Positions 11,301-22,227 of a DNA stretch of 64,000 nucleotides are shown here, in pieces. Below the pieces are notes generated by a model. The model was not told where the DNA came from. It saw only the letters and a program-made list of their open reading frames with translations, and did no database searches. Where the stretch lies: contig NC_134843.1 in NCBI RefSeq assembly GCF_965363235.1, positions 89,995,795 to 90,059,794 on the forward strand, read 5' to 3'. Source of the stretch: Mytilus galloprovincialis. Taxonomy: Eukaryota; Mollusca; Bivalvia; Mytilida; Mytilidae. The first letter of the stretch is position 1. Every line of letters starts with the position of its first letter. Made by a program: the position numbers and the translations under genes.

Positions 11301-11846
11301 TCTAAATGAATCGCATAAATTATAATCAGAAACTAATGCTCTAATCTGATCAGCCCCTTTTTGCCCTGAATTTGGATTACCTCCCCTTTTATCCAACTTG
11401 GCATTCATAATACAATTAAAATCTCCGGCGAATATTATTTTCCTATTACATACAAAATAAGGATGAATATGAATTAAAAAATCTACCCTTTCTTTTTCAT
11501 CATTTGGACAATATACATTAATAAATCTAAATCCGTTTCCATTGATATCACAATCAACATACATAAATCTTCCATCAAGATCAAATTTAAAATTTTCAGG
11601 AATAATAGCTTTATTGAAAATTAATATACCAACACCTCTTGATCTATTAGTTCCATATGAAAAATATGTTTTACAGTTAAATAAAATTTCTAAATTAGCT
11701 TCCAGTTTCTTATTATAAATATGTGTTTCTTGCAAAAATAAAATGTCAATTTTGTTAGAATAAATAAAATCTTTTATCTCATATTGCTTTAACTTGTCTG
11801 TTAAAAGACCATTACAATTTAATGTTGCAACTTTATATTTATCCAT
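8388..11846 (-). CDS. LINE ORF2: APE endonuclease and reverse transcriptase
   Basis: 1152 aa, the enzyme that nicks the target and copies the element's RNA into it. Endonuclease, residues 1-235: LNCNG (9-13), QETH (39-42), AGDFN (140-144), RLDRIYI (203-209) and SDHDAV (228-233), with the metal and catalytic residues E40, D142, D229 and H230 present. Reverse transcriptase, about 450-750: GPDG (464), RPISLLN (523), GLDQEKAYDRV (589-599), GVKQGCSLSP (647-656) and catalytic YADD (693-696). C-terminal zinc finger CX2CX9HX4C at C1011, C1014, H1024 and C1029, as in Tx1/L1-like elements. The start ATG is the first in frame and leads directly into the endonuclease fold. The stop lies three bases from a 15-base G-run on the plus strand (8371-8385). 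The protein looks complete. Confidence 0.96.
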   Translation of the reverse strand: MDKYKVATLNCNGLLTDKLKQYEIKDFIYSNKIDILFLQETHIYNKKLEANLEILFNCKTYFSYGTNRSRGVGILIFNKAIIPENFKFDLDGRFMYVDCDINGNGFRFINVYCPNDEKERVDFLIHIHPYFVCNRKIIFAGDFNCIMNAKLDKRGGNPNSGQKGADQIRALVSDYNLCDSFRYLFPSKISTTWLSFAQNVSCRLDRIYISSTCKQYIHNVTVNPVGCSDHDAVILTFENNTDLSTGSGYWKINNTVLQDKPFRDSFKIFWLNLIDEMDGDQDFWSICKDNIKLFVIEYCKRKNKIKRRILHEYEHKYHTLQKHEQSNPGEYIEQVKAIKDLIYEFQKDSFQGSKIRSRAKVLDNSEKPSKFFFQLEANRGRKKLITKIEENSKHFSTSGDILDQFRNFYTNLFTTEGIDNKLCDYFLDDLPKLSEIDKNIIDEPFTKDEILKALKGMENNKSPGPDGLSKEFYVTFFDIMSDFLLDMYNNIFKEGTLSDDQKLSYITLICKDPEKSHLLKMYRPISLLNVDVKIISKIITNRFMAVMHVLIHPDQTCAVRDRSILDNAHLFRNISDYVEQKNIPCAFVGLDQEKAYDRVEYDFLFEALEKYNFGPNIIKWIKILYTDISSSVIVNNYISDPFPLTRGVKQGCSLSPLLYVLALEPFARKVRADEDISGVRLPGSMEQVKISLYADDSNGICTDDKSIGKLLYWCELYGKASGAKLNKSKTKGLFLGKWKSRSDHPFGISWAEKIKIIGIMFGNNVTADDIWHSIYIRFCKVLNTWLLNRNLSLLEKSMIINSVACGKLWYVGSIYLMPDHYVKLFEKKIFSFIWPYNCEPVSRHTLYLHKFFGGLNVVNIRQKMTSFQIRHIQKIIANCDAKFTFFSIYWIGLSLRHLNSQLARNSIPHTDQVPLFYLSCLKSLRSFTDKNPDISLDGLKTKDIYNLIFDLDYKVKICEKNPHINYTHVFQNLCNKFIDKCARDIMFKIVHDVIPVNFYMYKRHIYKTDKCTFCKHFHVETIQHLFYDCVHVKPLKTILNTWFVSLTQGSQFTLDHIRFRDLPALHGKSLQIALFLISDFVYVIWCYRNLVKFDHVPFSGQSLIMRFLGRIRVRILADFHRMPLLEFVETWCTCNNMFCRVVGDRVIISFMG

Positions 11847-12075
11847 TTTAATGACTTATGTTATATGAAAAAACAACTTGTAAACATACATGTACAAATA
11901 CAATTATTAAACAACAATATGATTTATTATTATCAAAAAATATTTGTAATATGAATTCAACAATGAAACGGAGCAAAGCTCTTGGAAATATTATGCCAGT
12001 GTTCTTATATTCAAAGTCCGTATTTCGATCCATGTTCAAACTGAATTATTTATAACACATAGAAAAAATTAAAAT

Positions 12076-13374
12076 CTAGGTAACACTGTTACTTGTACTC
12101 TCTGTGCCACTTCTGAGTTCTTCGTGTATCTCAATGCTTGGATCGAGAACTGTTGAAGCTGGTGACAATAAGGACATCAAAGAAGGCACAGTGTTATTGT
12201 CTAAAGCTTCACGTAATCTATTTGCCTCAGCTTTAAGTTTCTTTTGTTTCAGTTTTTTCTGTTTCTTTTTCTGTTTCTTTTTAATGTCACTTGACTGTGG
12301 TGTATCTGGACTGAAAGATATACCACAATCAGATAGAAAGTTAACTTCATCATGATCATACTCATCTTCTTCATCCATTGACTCCTCCACAGCACTATCT
12401 TCAGTGGATTCCCGCCCCCTCCCGCGCTTGTCTTGCAGGGGGCCCATATTTTCTTCTTCATCCTGCCCCCTCCTGCGCTTGTCTTGCAGGGGGCCCATAT
12501 TCTCTTCATCATCATGACCTCTCCCCCGCTTGTCATGCTGGGGGCCAATTACTACTTCATCCTCTTTAGAAATCGGATCCGGATCTTGAACACTCTCACC
12601 TTGACTATGAGAGTGTTCTTGATCCTTGGTACCATTCTCTTGACTGACGTCAGGGGTAACATTAATATCTCCAACATTTCCACGCTGCCCACTTTTATCG
12701 TGTGGGGGACCTGCTGGACCACTGGTTTCTGGAACAGGGACATCACCCGCTGCTGCTGATCTAAGATTCTTCAGAGCATCAGAGTAGGAGCCTGGACGAT
12801 TCCGGTTTCCACCTTGGCAATCTGACCTGTAATGGCCATACCCTCCACACTTCAGACATAAAGGTGGTCTTCCAGGAATCGTAATCAAACACTGTCTATT
12901 ATTAATAGTCGTACGATATGGAATATCGAACTGGGTACCCTCTCTGACGTCCATCTCGACGTGACGAACACCAGTACCATACCCAGCTTTCAGAGTGGTA
13001 TGGCTCTGTGTCTCCTCATAGCAACTCTGAATCGTACCATACCTCTCAAAAAAAGAAACTACGTCAGGAGTAGGAGTCCACAAAGGTAGCCAGTGGACAC
13101 GTACATGCAAACGTCTTCTGTTGCATGGGGTAAAAACCAGGGAGTACTCCTCTCCAATTACACCCCTCTTTACAACCAGGGAGTCGGCCTCTTCTGGAGT
13201 CTCCACAGTGGCAAACCAAACTGGTCCTGCTTCTGTCCTCCAAAGGGAACGAAGGTGGGTCTTGTTCCCAAGTAGACCAACCAGTTTCGTAATTATCATC
13301 TCTCGGGTAACCTTGCTTCTTCCAGGACCGGAAATGGTGACTTTTACTGACCTCTTTAGAATAGCAACCTCCAT
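12076..13374 (-). CDS. LINE ORF1: RNA-binding protein with CCHC knuckle
   Basis: 432 aa. ORF1 proteins bind element RNA and form the particle that returns to the nucleus. Residues 1-170 show two RRM-like stretches (VKVTISGPG near 10; RVHWLPLWTP at 92-101, with FFERYGTIQS following). A CX2CX4HX4C zinc knuckle follows at C173, C176, H181 and C186, preceded by GRPPLC; this arrangement is typical of the Tx1 group. From 222 on the protein is acidic and low in complexity, with a 17-residue unit GPxxDKRxRG (277, 294, 311) that also shows as a 51-bp DNA repeat. Near 365-390 a lysine/glutamine-rich stretch could be a coiled coil or a nuclear signal. The ATG lies 59 nt from the element's 5' end. Confidence 0.93.
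   Translation of the reverse strand: MEVAILKRSVKVTISGPGRSKVTREMIITKLVGLLGNKTHLRSLWRTEAGPVWFATVETPEEADSLVVKRGVIGEEYSLVFTPCNRRRLHVRVHWLPLWTPTPDVVSFFERYGTIQSCYEETQSHTTLKAGYGTGVRHVEMDVREGTQFDIPYRTTINNRQCLITIPGRPPLCLKCGGYGHYRSDCQGGNRNRPGSYSDALKNLRSAAAGDVPVPETSGPAGPPHDKSGQRGNVGDINVTPDVSQENGTKDQEHSHSQGESVQDPDPISKEDEVVIGPQHDKRGRGHDDEENMGPLQDKRRRGQDEEENMGPLQDKRGRGRESTEDSAVEESMDEEDEYDHDEVNFLSDCGISFSPDTPQSSDIKKKQKKKQKKLKQKKLKAEANRLREALDNNTVPSLMSLLSPASTVLDPSIEIHEELRSGTESTSNSVT
12421..12545. repeat. 51-bp internal tandem repeat in LINE ORF1
   Basis: Two and a half GC-rich units, each with a version of CTTGTCTTGCAGGGGGCCCA, stand out from the AT-rich surroundings. They encode the 17-residue GPxxDKRxRG repeats and keep the frame. 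Confidence 0.85.
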
Positions 13375-13433
13375 CTTCTACCAAGTCCAAATCCCCGAAG
13401 GGATATTCTTCTAAGCTTCTATACGTCTTCTAG

Positions 13434-13469
13434 GATATATTCGTGGTTTGAAGAGAAACCAGAGTAACT
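13434..13469 (-). pseudogene. U5: U5 snRNA copy 10, 5' part, cut by the LINE
   Basis: First 36 nt of the interrupted U5, up to CGAATATATC. Its upstream promoter region is intact and reads straight into the 5' end of the LINE, which has the same orientation. Confidence 0.95.
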
Positions 13470-14145
13470 CGACTTGCACAAACATTGAATATACAGAATA
13501 ATGTAAATGTTTTCTGAGAGAAGGTGTTTGCGAAAATGAACTTTTTGCAAACATCCTTAAATTCTACACAATAAGTATCTACACATGGCACATTTATGCC
13601 GTAGAACCATGTTGGCAATTTATGAATTTGATAGATTTTTCATATTTTTGTTGTGTAACAACGTGATCATATTACAACCGAATGGAGCCACGGCAATGCA
13701 CATACACACAGTATAAGAACGAATATACAACGTATGCGTAATGAAATCATGTATTTCACTTTGTCAAAACACGCTAAGCTATAGAAAACAACTTATTGGA
13801 TGGAAAAACATGCTCTTAAACTAATCGCTACTTTGCCGTGAATAAACTCAAACTGAAACGCTACAGAGAAGAGTAGCGTCATGGCGCATGGCGCACGCAA
13901 AGAAATCTCCGTAAATCACTCTCTTTATATTGGGCATGACAAACTTCTGCAAGTGCTTCTTTCTAATTTCTTTGCTTCCCCTCTAAGCACGAACTAGAAA
14001 TAAGTCTATAATAGTCAGTGTTTTCGATTTTTTTTTACATGTGGTCTTTTTTCTAGGTAATGCTACATTTGATGGAGAGAGATAAAAAAAAAATTAATAG
14101 CGAGGAAAAGGGGGGACCAAGCTGCATATTTCATGTTGTTTATGT

Positions 14146-14265
14146 TACCCACGTAAAGTGGGTGTAGAGAAATTGTCTATAGACTCATTAATTGTTCCTC
14201 TCCACGGATATCTTTAGTAAAAGGCGAAAGATATATTCGTGGTTTGAAGAGAAACCAGAGTAACT
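14146..14265 (-). ncRNA. U5: U5 snRNA copy 11
   Basis: Matches copy 1; first whole copy right of the LINE. Confidence 0.94.
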
Positions 14266-14941
14266 CGACTTGCACAAACATTGAATATACAGAATAATGT
14301 AAATGTTTTCTGAGAGAAGGTGTTTGCGAAAATGAACTTTTTGCAAACATCCTTAAATTCTACACAATAAGTATCTACACATGGCACATTTATGCCGTAG
14401 AACCATGTTGGCAATTTATGAATTTGATAGATTTTTCATATTTTTGTTGTGTAACAACGTGATCATATTACAACCGAATGGAGCCACGGCAATGCACATA
14501 CACACAGTATAAGAACGAATATACAACGTATGCGTAATGAAATCATGTATTTCACTTTGTCAAAACACGCTAAGCTATAGAAAACAACTTATTGGATGGA
14601 AAAACATGCTCTTAAACTAATCGCTACTTTGCCGTGAATAAACTCAAACTGAAACGCTACAGAGAAGAGTAGCGTCATGGCGCATGGCGCACGCAAAGAA
14701 ATCTCCGTAAATCACTCTCTTTATATTGGGCATGACAAACTTCTGCAAGTGCTTCTTTCTAATTTCTTTGCTTCCCCTCTAAGCACGAACTAGAAATAAG
14801 TCTATAATAGTCAGTGTTTTCGATTTTTTTTTACATGTGGTCTTTTTTCTAGGTAATGCTACATTTGATGGAGAGAGATAAAAAAAAAATTAATAGCGAG
14901 GAAAAGGGGGGACCAAGCTGCATATTTCATGTTGTTTATGT

Positions 14942-15061
14942 TACCCACGTAAAGTGGGTGTAGAGAAATTGTCTATAGACTCATTAATTGTTCCTCTCCA
15001 CGGATATCTTTAGTAAAAGGCGAAAGATATATTCGTGGTTTGAAGAGAAACCAGAGTAACT
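14942..15061 (-). ncRNA. U5: U5 snRNA copy 12
   Basis: Matches copy 1. Confidence 0.94.
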
Positions 15062-15738
15062 CGACTTGCACAAACATTGAATATACAGAATAATGTAAAT
15101 GTTTTCTGAGAGAAGGTGTTTGCGAAAATGAACTTTTTGCAAACATCCTTAAATTCTACACAATAAGTATCTACACATGGCACATTTATGCCGTAGAACC
15201 ATGTTGGCAATTTATGAATTTGATAGATTTTTCATATTTTTGTTGTGTAACAACGTGATCATATTACAACCGAATGGAGCCACGGCAATGCACATACACA
15301 CAGTATAAGAACGAATATACAACGTATGCGTAATGAAATCATGTATTTCACTTTGTCAAAACACGCTAAGCTATAGAAAACAACTTATTGGATGGAAAAA
15401 CATGCTCTTAAACTAATCGCTACTTTGCCGTGAATAAACTCAAACTGAAACGCTACAGAGAAGAGTAGCGTCATGGCGCATGGCGCACGCAAAGAAATCT
15501 CCGTAAATCACTCTCTTTATATTGGGCATGACAAACTTCTGCAAGTGCTTCTTTCTAATTTCTTTGCTTCCCCTCTAAGCACGAACTAGAAATAAGTCTA
15601 TAATAGTCAGTGTTTTCGATTTTTTTTTACATGTGGTCTTTTTTCTAGGTAATGCTACATTTGATGGAGAGAGATAAAAAAAAAAATTAATAGCGAGGAA
15701 AAGGGGGGACCAAGCTGCATATTTCATGTTGTTTATGT

Positions 15739-15858
15739 TACCCACGTAAAGTGGGTGTAGAGAAATTGTCTATAGACTCATTAATTGTTCCTCTCCACGG
15801 ATATCTTTAGTAAAAGGCGAAAGATATATTCGTGGTTTGAAGAGAAACCAGAGTAACT
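15739..15858 (-). ncRNA. U5: U5 snRNA copy 13
   Basis: Gene as copy 1; carries the upstream substitution and long A-run haplotype of copy 7. Confidence 0.94.
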
Positions 15859-16534
15859 CGTCTTGCACAAACATTGAATATACAGAATAATGTAAATGTT
15901 TTCTGAGAGAAGGTGTTTGCGAAAATGAACTTTTTGCAAACATCCTTAAATTCTACACAATAAGTATCTACACATGGCACATTTATGCCGTAGAACCATG
16001 TTGGCAATTTATGAATTTGATAGATTTTTCATATTTTTGTTGTGTAACAACGTGATCATATTACAACCGAATGGAGCCACGGCAATGCACATACACACAG
16101 TATAAGAACGAATATACAACGTATGCGTAATGAAATCATGTATTTCACTTTGTCAAAACACGCTAAGCTATAGAAAACAACTTATTGGATGGAAAAACAT
16201 GCTCTTAAACTAATCGCTACTTTGCCGTGAATAAACTCAAACTGAAACGCTACAGAGAAGAGTAGCGTCATGGCGCATGGCGCACGCAAAGAAATCTCCG
16301 TAAATCACTCTCTTTATATTGGGCATGACAAACTTCTGCAAGTGCTTCTTTCTAATTTCTTTGCTTCCCCTCTAAGCACGAACTAGAAATAAGTCTATAA
16401 TAGTCAGTGTTTTCGATTTTTTTTTACATGTGGTCTTTTTTCTAGGTAATGCTACATTTGATGGAGAGAGATAAAAAAAAAATTAATAGCGAGGAAAAGG
16501 GGGGACCAAGCTGCATATTTCATGTTGTTTATGT

Positions 16535-16654
16535 TACCCACGTAAAGTGGGTGTAGAGAAATTGTCTATAGACTCATTAATTGTTCCTCTCCACGGATAT
16601 CTTTAGTAAAAGGCGAAAGATATATTCGTGGTTTGAAGAGAAACCAGAGTAACT
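16535..16654 (-). ncRNA. U5: U5 snRNA copy 14
   Basis: Matches copy 1. Confidence 0.94.
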
Positions 16655-17330
16655 CGACTTGCACAAACATTGAATATACAGAATAATGTAAATGTTTTCT
16701 GAGAGAAGGTGTTTGCGAAAATGAACTTTTTGCAAACATCCTTAAATTCTACACAATAAGTATCTACACATGGCACATTTATGCCGTAGAACCATGTTGG
16801 CAATTTATGAATTTGATAGATTTTTCATATTTTTGTTGTGTAACAACGTGATCATATTACAACCGAATGGAGCCACGGCAATGCACATACACACAGTATA
16901 AGAACGAATATACAACGTATGCGTAATGAAATCATGTATTTCACTTTGTCAAAACACGCTAAGCTATAGAAAACAACTTATTGGATGGAAAAACATGCTC
17001 TTAAACTAATCGCTACTTTGCCGTGAATAAACTCAAACTGAAACGCTACAGAGAAGAGTAGCGTCATGGCGCATGGCGCACGCAAAGAAATCTCCGTAAA
17101 TCACTCTCTTTATATTGGGCATGACAAACTTCTGCAAGTGCTTCTTTCTAATTTCTTTGCTTCCCCTCTAAGCACGAACTAGAAATAAGTCTATAATAGT
17201 CAGTGTTTTCGATTTTTTTTTACATGTGGTCTTTTTTCTAGGTAATGCTACATTTGATGGAGAGAGATAAAAAAAAAATTAATAGCGAGGAAAAGGGGGA
17301 ACCAAGCTGCATATTTCATGTTGTTTATGT

Positions 17331-17450
17331 TACCCACGTAAAGTGGGTGTAGAGAAATTGTCTATAGACTCATTAATTGTTCCTCTCCACGGATATCTTT
17401 AGTAAAAGGCGAAAGATATATTCGTGGTTTGAAGAGAAACCAGAGTAACT
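17331..17450 (-). ncRNA. U5: U5 snRNA copy 15
   Basis: Matches copy 1; a G-run change near 17300 lies outside the gene. Confidence 0.94.
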
Positions 17451-18127
17451 CGACTTGCACAAACATTGAATATACAGAATAATGTAAATGTTTTCTGAGA
17501 GAAGGTGTTTGCGAAAATGAACTTTTTGCAAACATCCTTAAATTCTACACAATAAGTATCTACACATGGCACATTTATGCCGTAGAACCATGTTGGCAAT
17601 TTATGAATTTGATAGATTTTTCATATTTTTGTTGTGTAACAACGTGATCATATTACAACCGAATGGAGCCACGGCAATGCACATACACACAGTATAAGAA
17701 CGAATATACAACGTATGCGTAATGAAATCATGTATTTCACTTTGTCAAAACACGCTAAGCTATAGAAAACAACTTATTGGATGGAAAAACATGCTCTTAA
17801 ACTAATCGCTACTTTGCCGTGAATAAACTCAAACTGAAACGCTACAGAGAAGAGTAGCGTCATGGCGCATGGCGCACGCAAAGAAATCTCCGTAAATCAC
17901 TCTCTTTATATTGGGCATGACAAACTTCTGCAAGTGCTTCTTTCTAATTTCTTTGCTTCCCCTCTAAGCACGAACTAGAAATAAGTCTATAATAGTCAGT
18001 GTTTTCGATTTTTTTTTACATGTGGTCTTTTTTCTAGGTAATGCTACATTTGATGGAGAGAGATAAAAAAAAAAATTAATAGCGAGGAAAAGGGGGGACC
18101 AAGCTGCATATTTCATGTTGTTTATGT

Positions 18128-18247
18128 TACCCACGTAAAGTGGGTGTAGAGAAATTGTCTATAGACTCATTAATTGTTCCTCTCCACGGATATCTTTAGT
18201 AAAAGGCGAAAGATATATTCGTGGTTTGAAGAGAAACCAGAGTAACT
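18128..18247 (-). ncRNA. U5: U5 snRNA copy 16
   Basis: Gene as copy 1; same upstream haplotype as copies 7 and 13. Confidence 0.94.
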
Positions 18248-18923
18248 CGTCTTGCACAAACATTGAATATACAGAATAATGTAAATGTTTTCTGAGAGAA
18301 GGTGTTTGCGAAAATGAACTTTTTGCAAACATCCTTAAATTCTACACAATAAGTATCTACACATGGCACATTTATGCCGTAGAACCATGTTGGCAATTTA
18401 TGAATTTGATAGATTTTTCATATTTTTGTTGTGTAACAACGTGATCATATTACAACCGAATGGAGCCACGGCAATGCACATACACACAGTATAAGAACGA
18501 ATATACAACGTATGCGTAATGAAATCATGTATTTCACTTTGTCAAAACACGCTAAGCTATAGAAAACAACTTATTGGATGGAAAAACATGCTCTTAAACT
18601 AATCGCTACTTTGCCGTGAATAAACTCAAACTGAAACGCTACAGAGAAGAGTAGCGTCATGGCGCATGGCGCACGCAAAGAAATCTCCGTAAATCACTCT
18701 CTTTATATTGGGCATGACAAACTTCTGCAAGTGCTTCTTTCTAATTTCTTTGCTTCCCCTCTAAGCACGAACTAGAAATAAGTCTATAATAGTCAGTGTT
18801 TTCGATTTTTTTTTACATGTGGTCTTTTTTCTAGGTAATGCTACATTTGATGGAGAGAGATAAAAAAAAAATTAATAGCGAGGAAAAGGGGGGACCAAGC
18901 TGCATATTTCATGTTGTTTATGT

Positions 18924-19043
18924 TACCCACGTAAAGTGGGTGTAGAGAAATTGTCTATAGACTCATTAATTGTTCCTCTCCACGGATATCTTTAGTAAAA
19001 GGCGAAAGATATATTCGTGGTTTGAAGAGAAACCAGAGTAACT
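18924..19043 (-). ncRNA. U5: U5 snRNA copy 17
   Basis: Matches copy 1. Confidence 0.94.
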
Positions 19044-19719
19044 CGACTTGCACAAACATTGAATATACAGAATAATGTAAATGTTTTCTGAGAGAAGGTG
19101 TTTGCGAAAATGAACTTTTTGCAAACATCCTTAAATTCTACACAATAAGTATCTACACATGGCACATTTATGCCGTAGAACCATGTTGGCAATTTATGAA
19201 TTTGATAGATTTTTCATATTTTTGTTGTGTAACAACGTGATCATATTACAACCGAATGGAGCCACGGCAATGCACATACACACAGTATAAGAACGAATAT
19301 ACAACGTATGCGTAATGAAATCATGTATTTCACTTTGTCAAAACACGCTAAGCTATAGAAAACAACTTATTGGATGGAAAAACATGCTCTTAAACTAATC
19401 GCTACTTTGCCGTGAATAAACTCAAACTGAAACGCTACAGAGAAGAGTAGCGTCATGGCGCATGGCGCACGCAAAGAAATCTCCGTAAATCACTCTCTTT
19501 ATATTGGGCATGACAAACTTCTGCAAGTGCTTCTTTCTAATTTCTTTGCTTCCCCTCTAAGCACGAACTAGAAATAAGTCTATAATAGTCAGTGTTTTCG
19601 ATTTTTTTTTACATGTGGTCTTTTTTCTAGGTAATGCTACATTTGATGGAGAGAGATAAAAAAAAAATTAATAGCGAGGAAAAGGGGGGACCAAGCTGCA
19701 TATTTCATGTTGTTTATGT

Positions 19720-19839
19720 TACCCACGTAAAGTGGGTGTAGAGAAATTGTCTATAGACTCATTAATTGTTCCTCTCCACGGATATCTTTAGTAAAAGGCG
19801 AAAGATATATTCGTGGTTTGAAGAGAAACCAGAGTAACT
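19720..19839 (-). ncRNA. U5: U5 snRNA copy 18
   Basis: Matches copy 1. Confidence 0.94.
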
Positions 19840-20515
19840 CGACTTGCACAAACATTGAATATACAGAATAATGTAAATGTTTTCTGAGAGAAGGTGTTTG
19901 CGAAAATGAACTTTTTGCAAACATCCTTAAATTCTACACAATAAGTATCTACACATGGCACATTTATGCCGTAGAACCATGTTGGCAATTTATGAATTTG
20001 ATAGATTTTTCATATTTTTGTTGTGTAACAACGTGATCATATTACAACCGAATGGAGCCACGGCAATGCACATACACACAGTATAAGAACGAATATACAA
20101 CGTATGCGTAATGAAATCATGTATTTCACTTTGTCAAAACACGCTAAGCTATAGAAAACAACTTATTGGATGGAAAAACATGCTCTTAAACTAATCGCTA
20201 CTTTGCCGTGAATAAACTCAAACTGAAACGCTACAGAGAAGAGTAGCGTCATGGCGCATGGCGCACGCAAAGAAATCTCCGTAAATCACTCTCTTTATAT
20301 TGGGCATGACAAACTTCTGCAAGTGCTTCTTTCTAATTTCTTTGCTTCCCCTCTAAGCACGAACTAGAAATAAGTCTATAATAGTCAGTGTTTTCGATTT
20401 TTTTTTACATGTGGTCTTTTTTCTAGGTAATGCTACATTTGATGGAGAGAGATAAAAAAAAAATTAATAGCGAGGAAAAGGGGGGACCAAGCTGCATATT
20501 TCATGTTGTTTATGT

Positions 20516-20635
20516 TACCCACGTAAAGTGGGTGTAGAGAAATTGTCTATAGACTCATTAATTGTTCCTCTCCACGGATATCTTTAGTAAAAGGCGAAAG
20601 ATATATTCGTGGTTAGAAGAGAAACCAGAGTAACT
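20516..20635 (-). ncRNA. U5: U5 snRNA copy 19
   Basis: One substitution at 20615, in the 5' half between the two stems. Confidence 0.93.
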
Positions 20636-21311
20636 CGACTTGCACAAACATTGAATATACAGAATAATGTAAATGTTTTCTGAGAGAAGGTGTTTGCGAA
20701 AATGAACTTTTTGCAAACATCCTTAAATTCTACACAATAAGTATCTACACATGGCACATTTATGCCGTAGAACCATGTTGGCAATTTATGAATTTGATAG
20801 ATTTTTCATATTTTTGTTGTGTAACAACGTGATCATATTACAACCGAATGGAGCCACGGCAATGCACATACACACAGTATAAGAACGAATATACAACGTA
20901 TGCGTAATGAAATCATGTATTTCACTTTGTCAAAACACGCTAAGCTATAGAAAACAACTTATTGGATGGAAAAACATGCTCTTAAACTAATCGCTACTTT
21001 GCCGTGAATAAACTCAAACTGAAACGCTACAGAGAAGAGTAGCGTCATGGCGCATGGCGCACGCAAAGAAATCTCCGTAAATCACTCTCTTTATATTGGG
21101 CATGACAAACTTCTGCAAGTGCTTCTTTCTAATTTCTTTGCTTCCCCTCTAAGCACGAACTAGAAATAAGTCTATAATAGTCAGTGTTTTCGATTTTTTT
21201 TTACATGTGGTCTTTTTTCTAGGTAATGCTACATTTGATGGAGAGAGATAAAAAAAAAATTAATAGCGAGGAAAAGGGGGGACCAAGCTGCATATTTCAT
21301 GTTGTTTATGT

Positions 21312-21431
21312 TACCCACGTAAAGTGGGTGTAGAGAAATTGTCTATAGACTCATTAATTGTTCCTCTCCACGGATATCTTTAGTAAAAGGCGAAAGATAT
21401 ATTCGTGGTTTGAAGAGAAACCAGAGTAACT
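21312..21431 (-). ncRNA. U5: U5 snRNA copy 20
   Basis: Matches copy 1. Confidence 0.94.
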
Positions 21432-22107
21432 CGACTTGCACAAACATTGAATATACAGAATAATGTAAATGTTTTCTGAGAGAAGGTGTTTGCGAAAATG
21501 AACTTTTTGCAAACATCCTTAAATTCTACACAATAAGTATCTACACATGGCACATTTATGCCGTAGAACCATGTTGGCAATTTATGAATTTGATAGATTT
21601 TTCATATTTTTGTTGTGTAACAACGTGATCATATTACAACCGAATGGAGCCACGGCAATGCACATACACACAGTATAAGAACGAATATACAACGTATGCG
21701 TAATGAAATCATGTATTTCACTTTGTCAAAACACGCTAAGCTATAGAAAACAACTTATTGGATGGAAAAACATGCTCTTAAACTAATCGCTACTTTGCCG
21801 TGAATAAACTCAAACTGAAACGCTACAGAGAAGAGTAGCGTCATGGCGCATGGCGCACGCAAAGAAATCTCCGTAAATCACTCTCTTTATATTGGGCATG
21901 ACAAACTTCTGCAAGTGCTTCTTTCTAATTTCTTTGCTTCCCCTCTAAGCACGAACTAGAAATAAGTCTATAATAGTCAGTGTTTTCGATTTTTTTTTAC
22001 ATGTGGTCTTTTTTCTAGGTAATGCTACATTTGATGGAGAGAGATAAAAAAAAAATTAATAGCGAGGAAAAGGGGGGACCAAGCTGCATATTTCATGTTG
22101 TTTATGT

Positions 22108-22227
22108 TACCCACGTAAAGTGGGTGTAGAGAAATTGTCTATAGACTCATTAATTGTTCCTCACCACGGATATCTTTAGTAAAAGGCGAAAGATATATTC
22201 GTGGTTTGAAGAGAAACCAGAGTAACT
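22108..22227 (-). ncRNA. U5: U5 snRNA copy 21
   Basis: One substitution at 22163, in the conserved GGAGAGG strand. Confidence 0.93.

Larger units (their letters stand above)
7904..13433 (-). mobile_element. Intact Tx1-type LINE inserted in U5 loop 1
   Basis: A 5530-bp non-LTR retrotransposon on the minus strand. In order: a 59-nt 5' UTR, ORF1 (432 aa), a 229-nt gap, ORF2 (1152 aa), a 484-nt 3' UTR and an A-rich tail (T-run at 7903-7914 on the plus strand). Both reading frames are open throughout and the flanking units are unmutated, so the insertion looks young. There is no target-site duplication; 11 bp of U5 are missing instead. APE-type endonuclease, RRM-plus-CCHC ORF1 and a C-terminal zinc finger fit the Tx1 group, which contains families fixed on U2 snRNA (Keno) and 5S rRNA genes (Mutsu). 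A U5-specific family would be the natural parallel, but a single insertion cannot prove specificity. Confidence 0.95.

Noticed and set aside
7904-13433. Retrovirus or LTR element
   Set aside because: No terminal repeats, protease, RNase H or integrase pattern; APE endonuclease plus poly(A) tail show a LINE.
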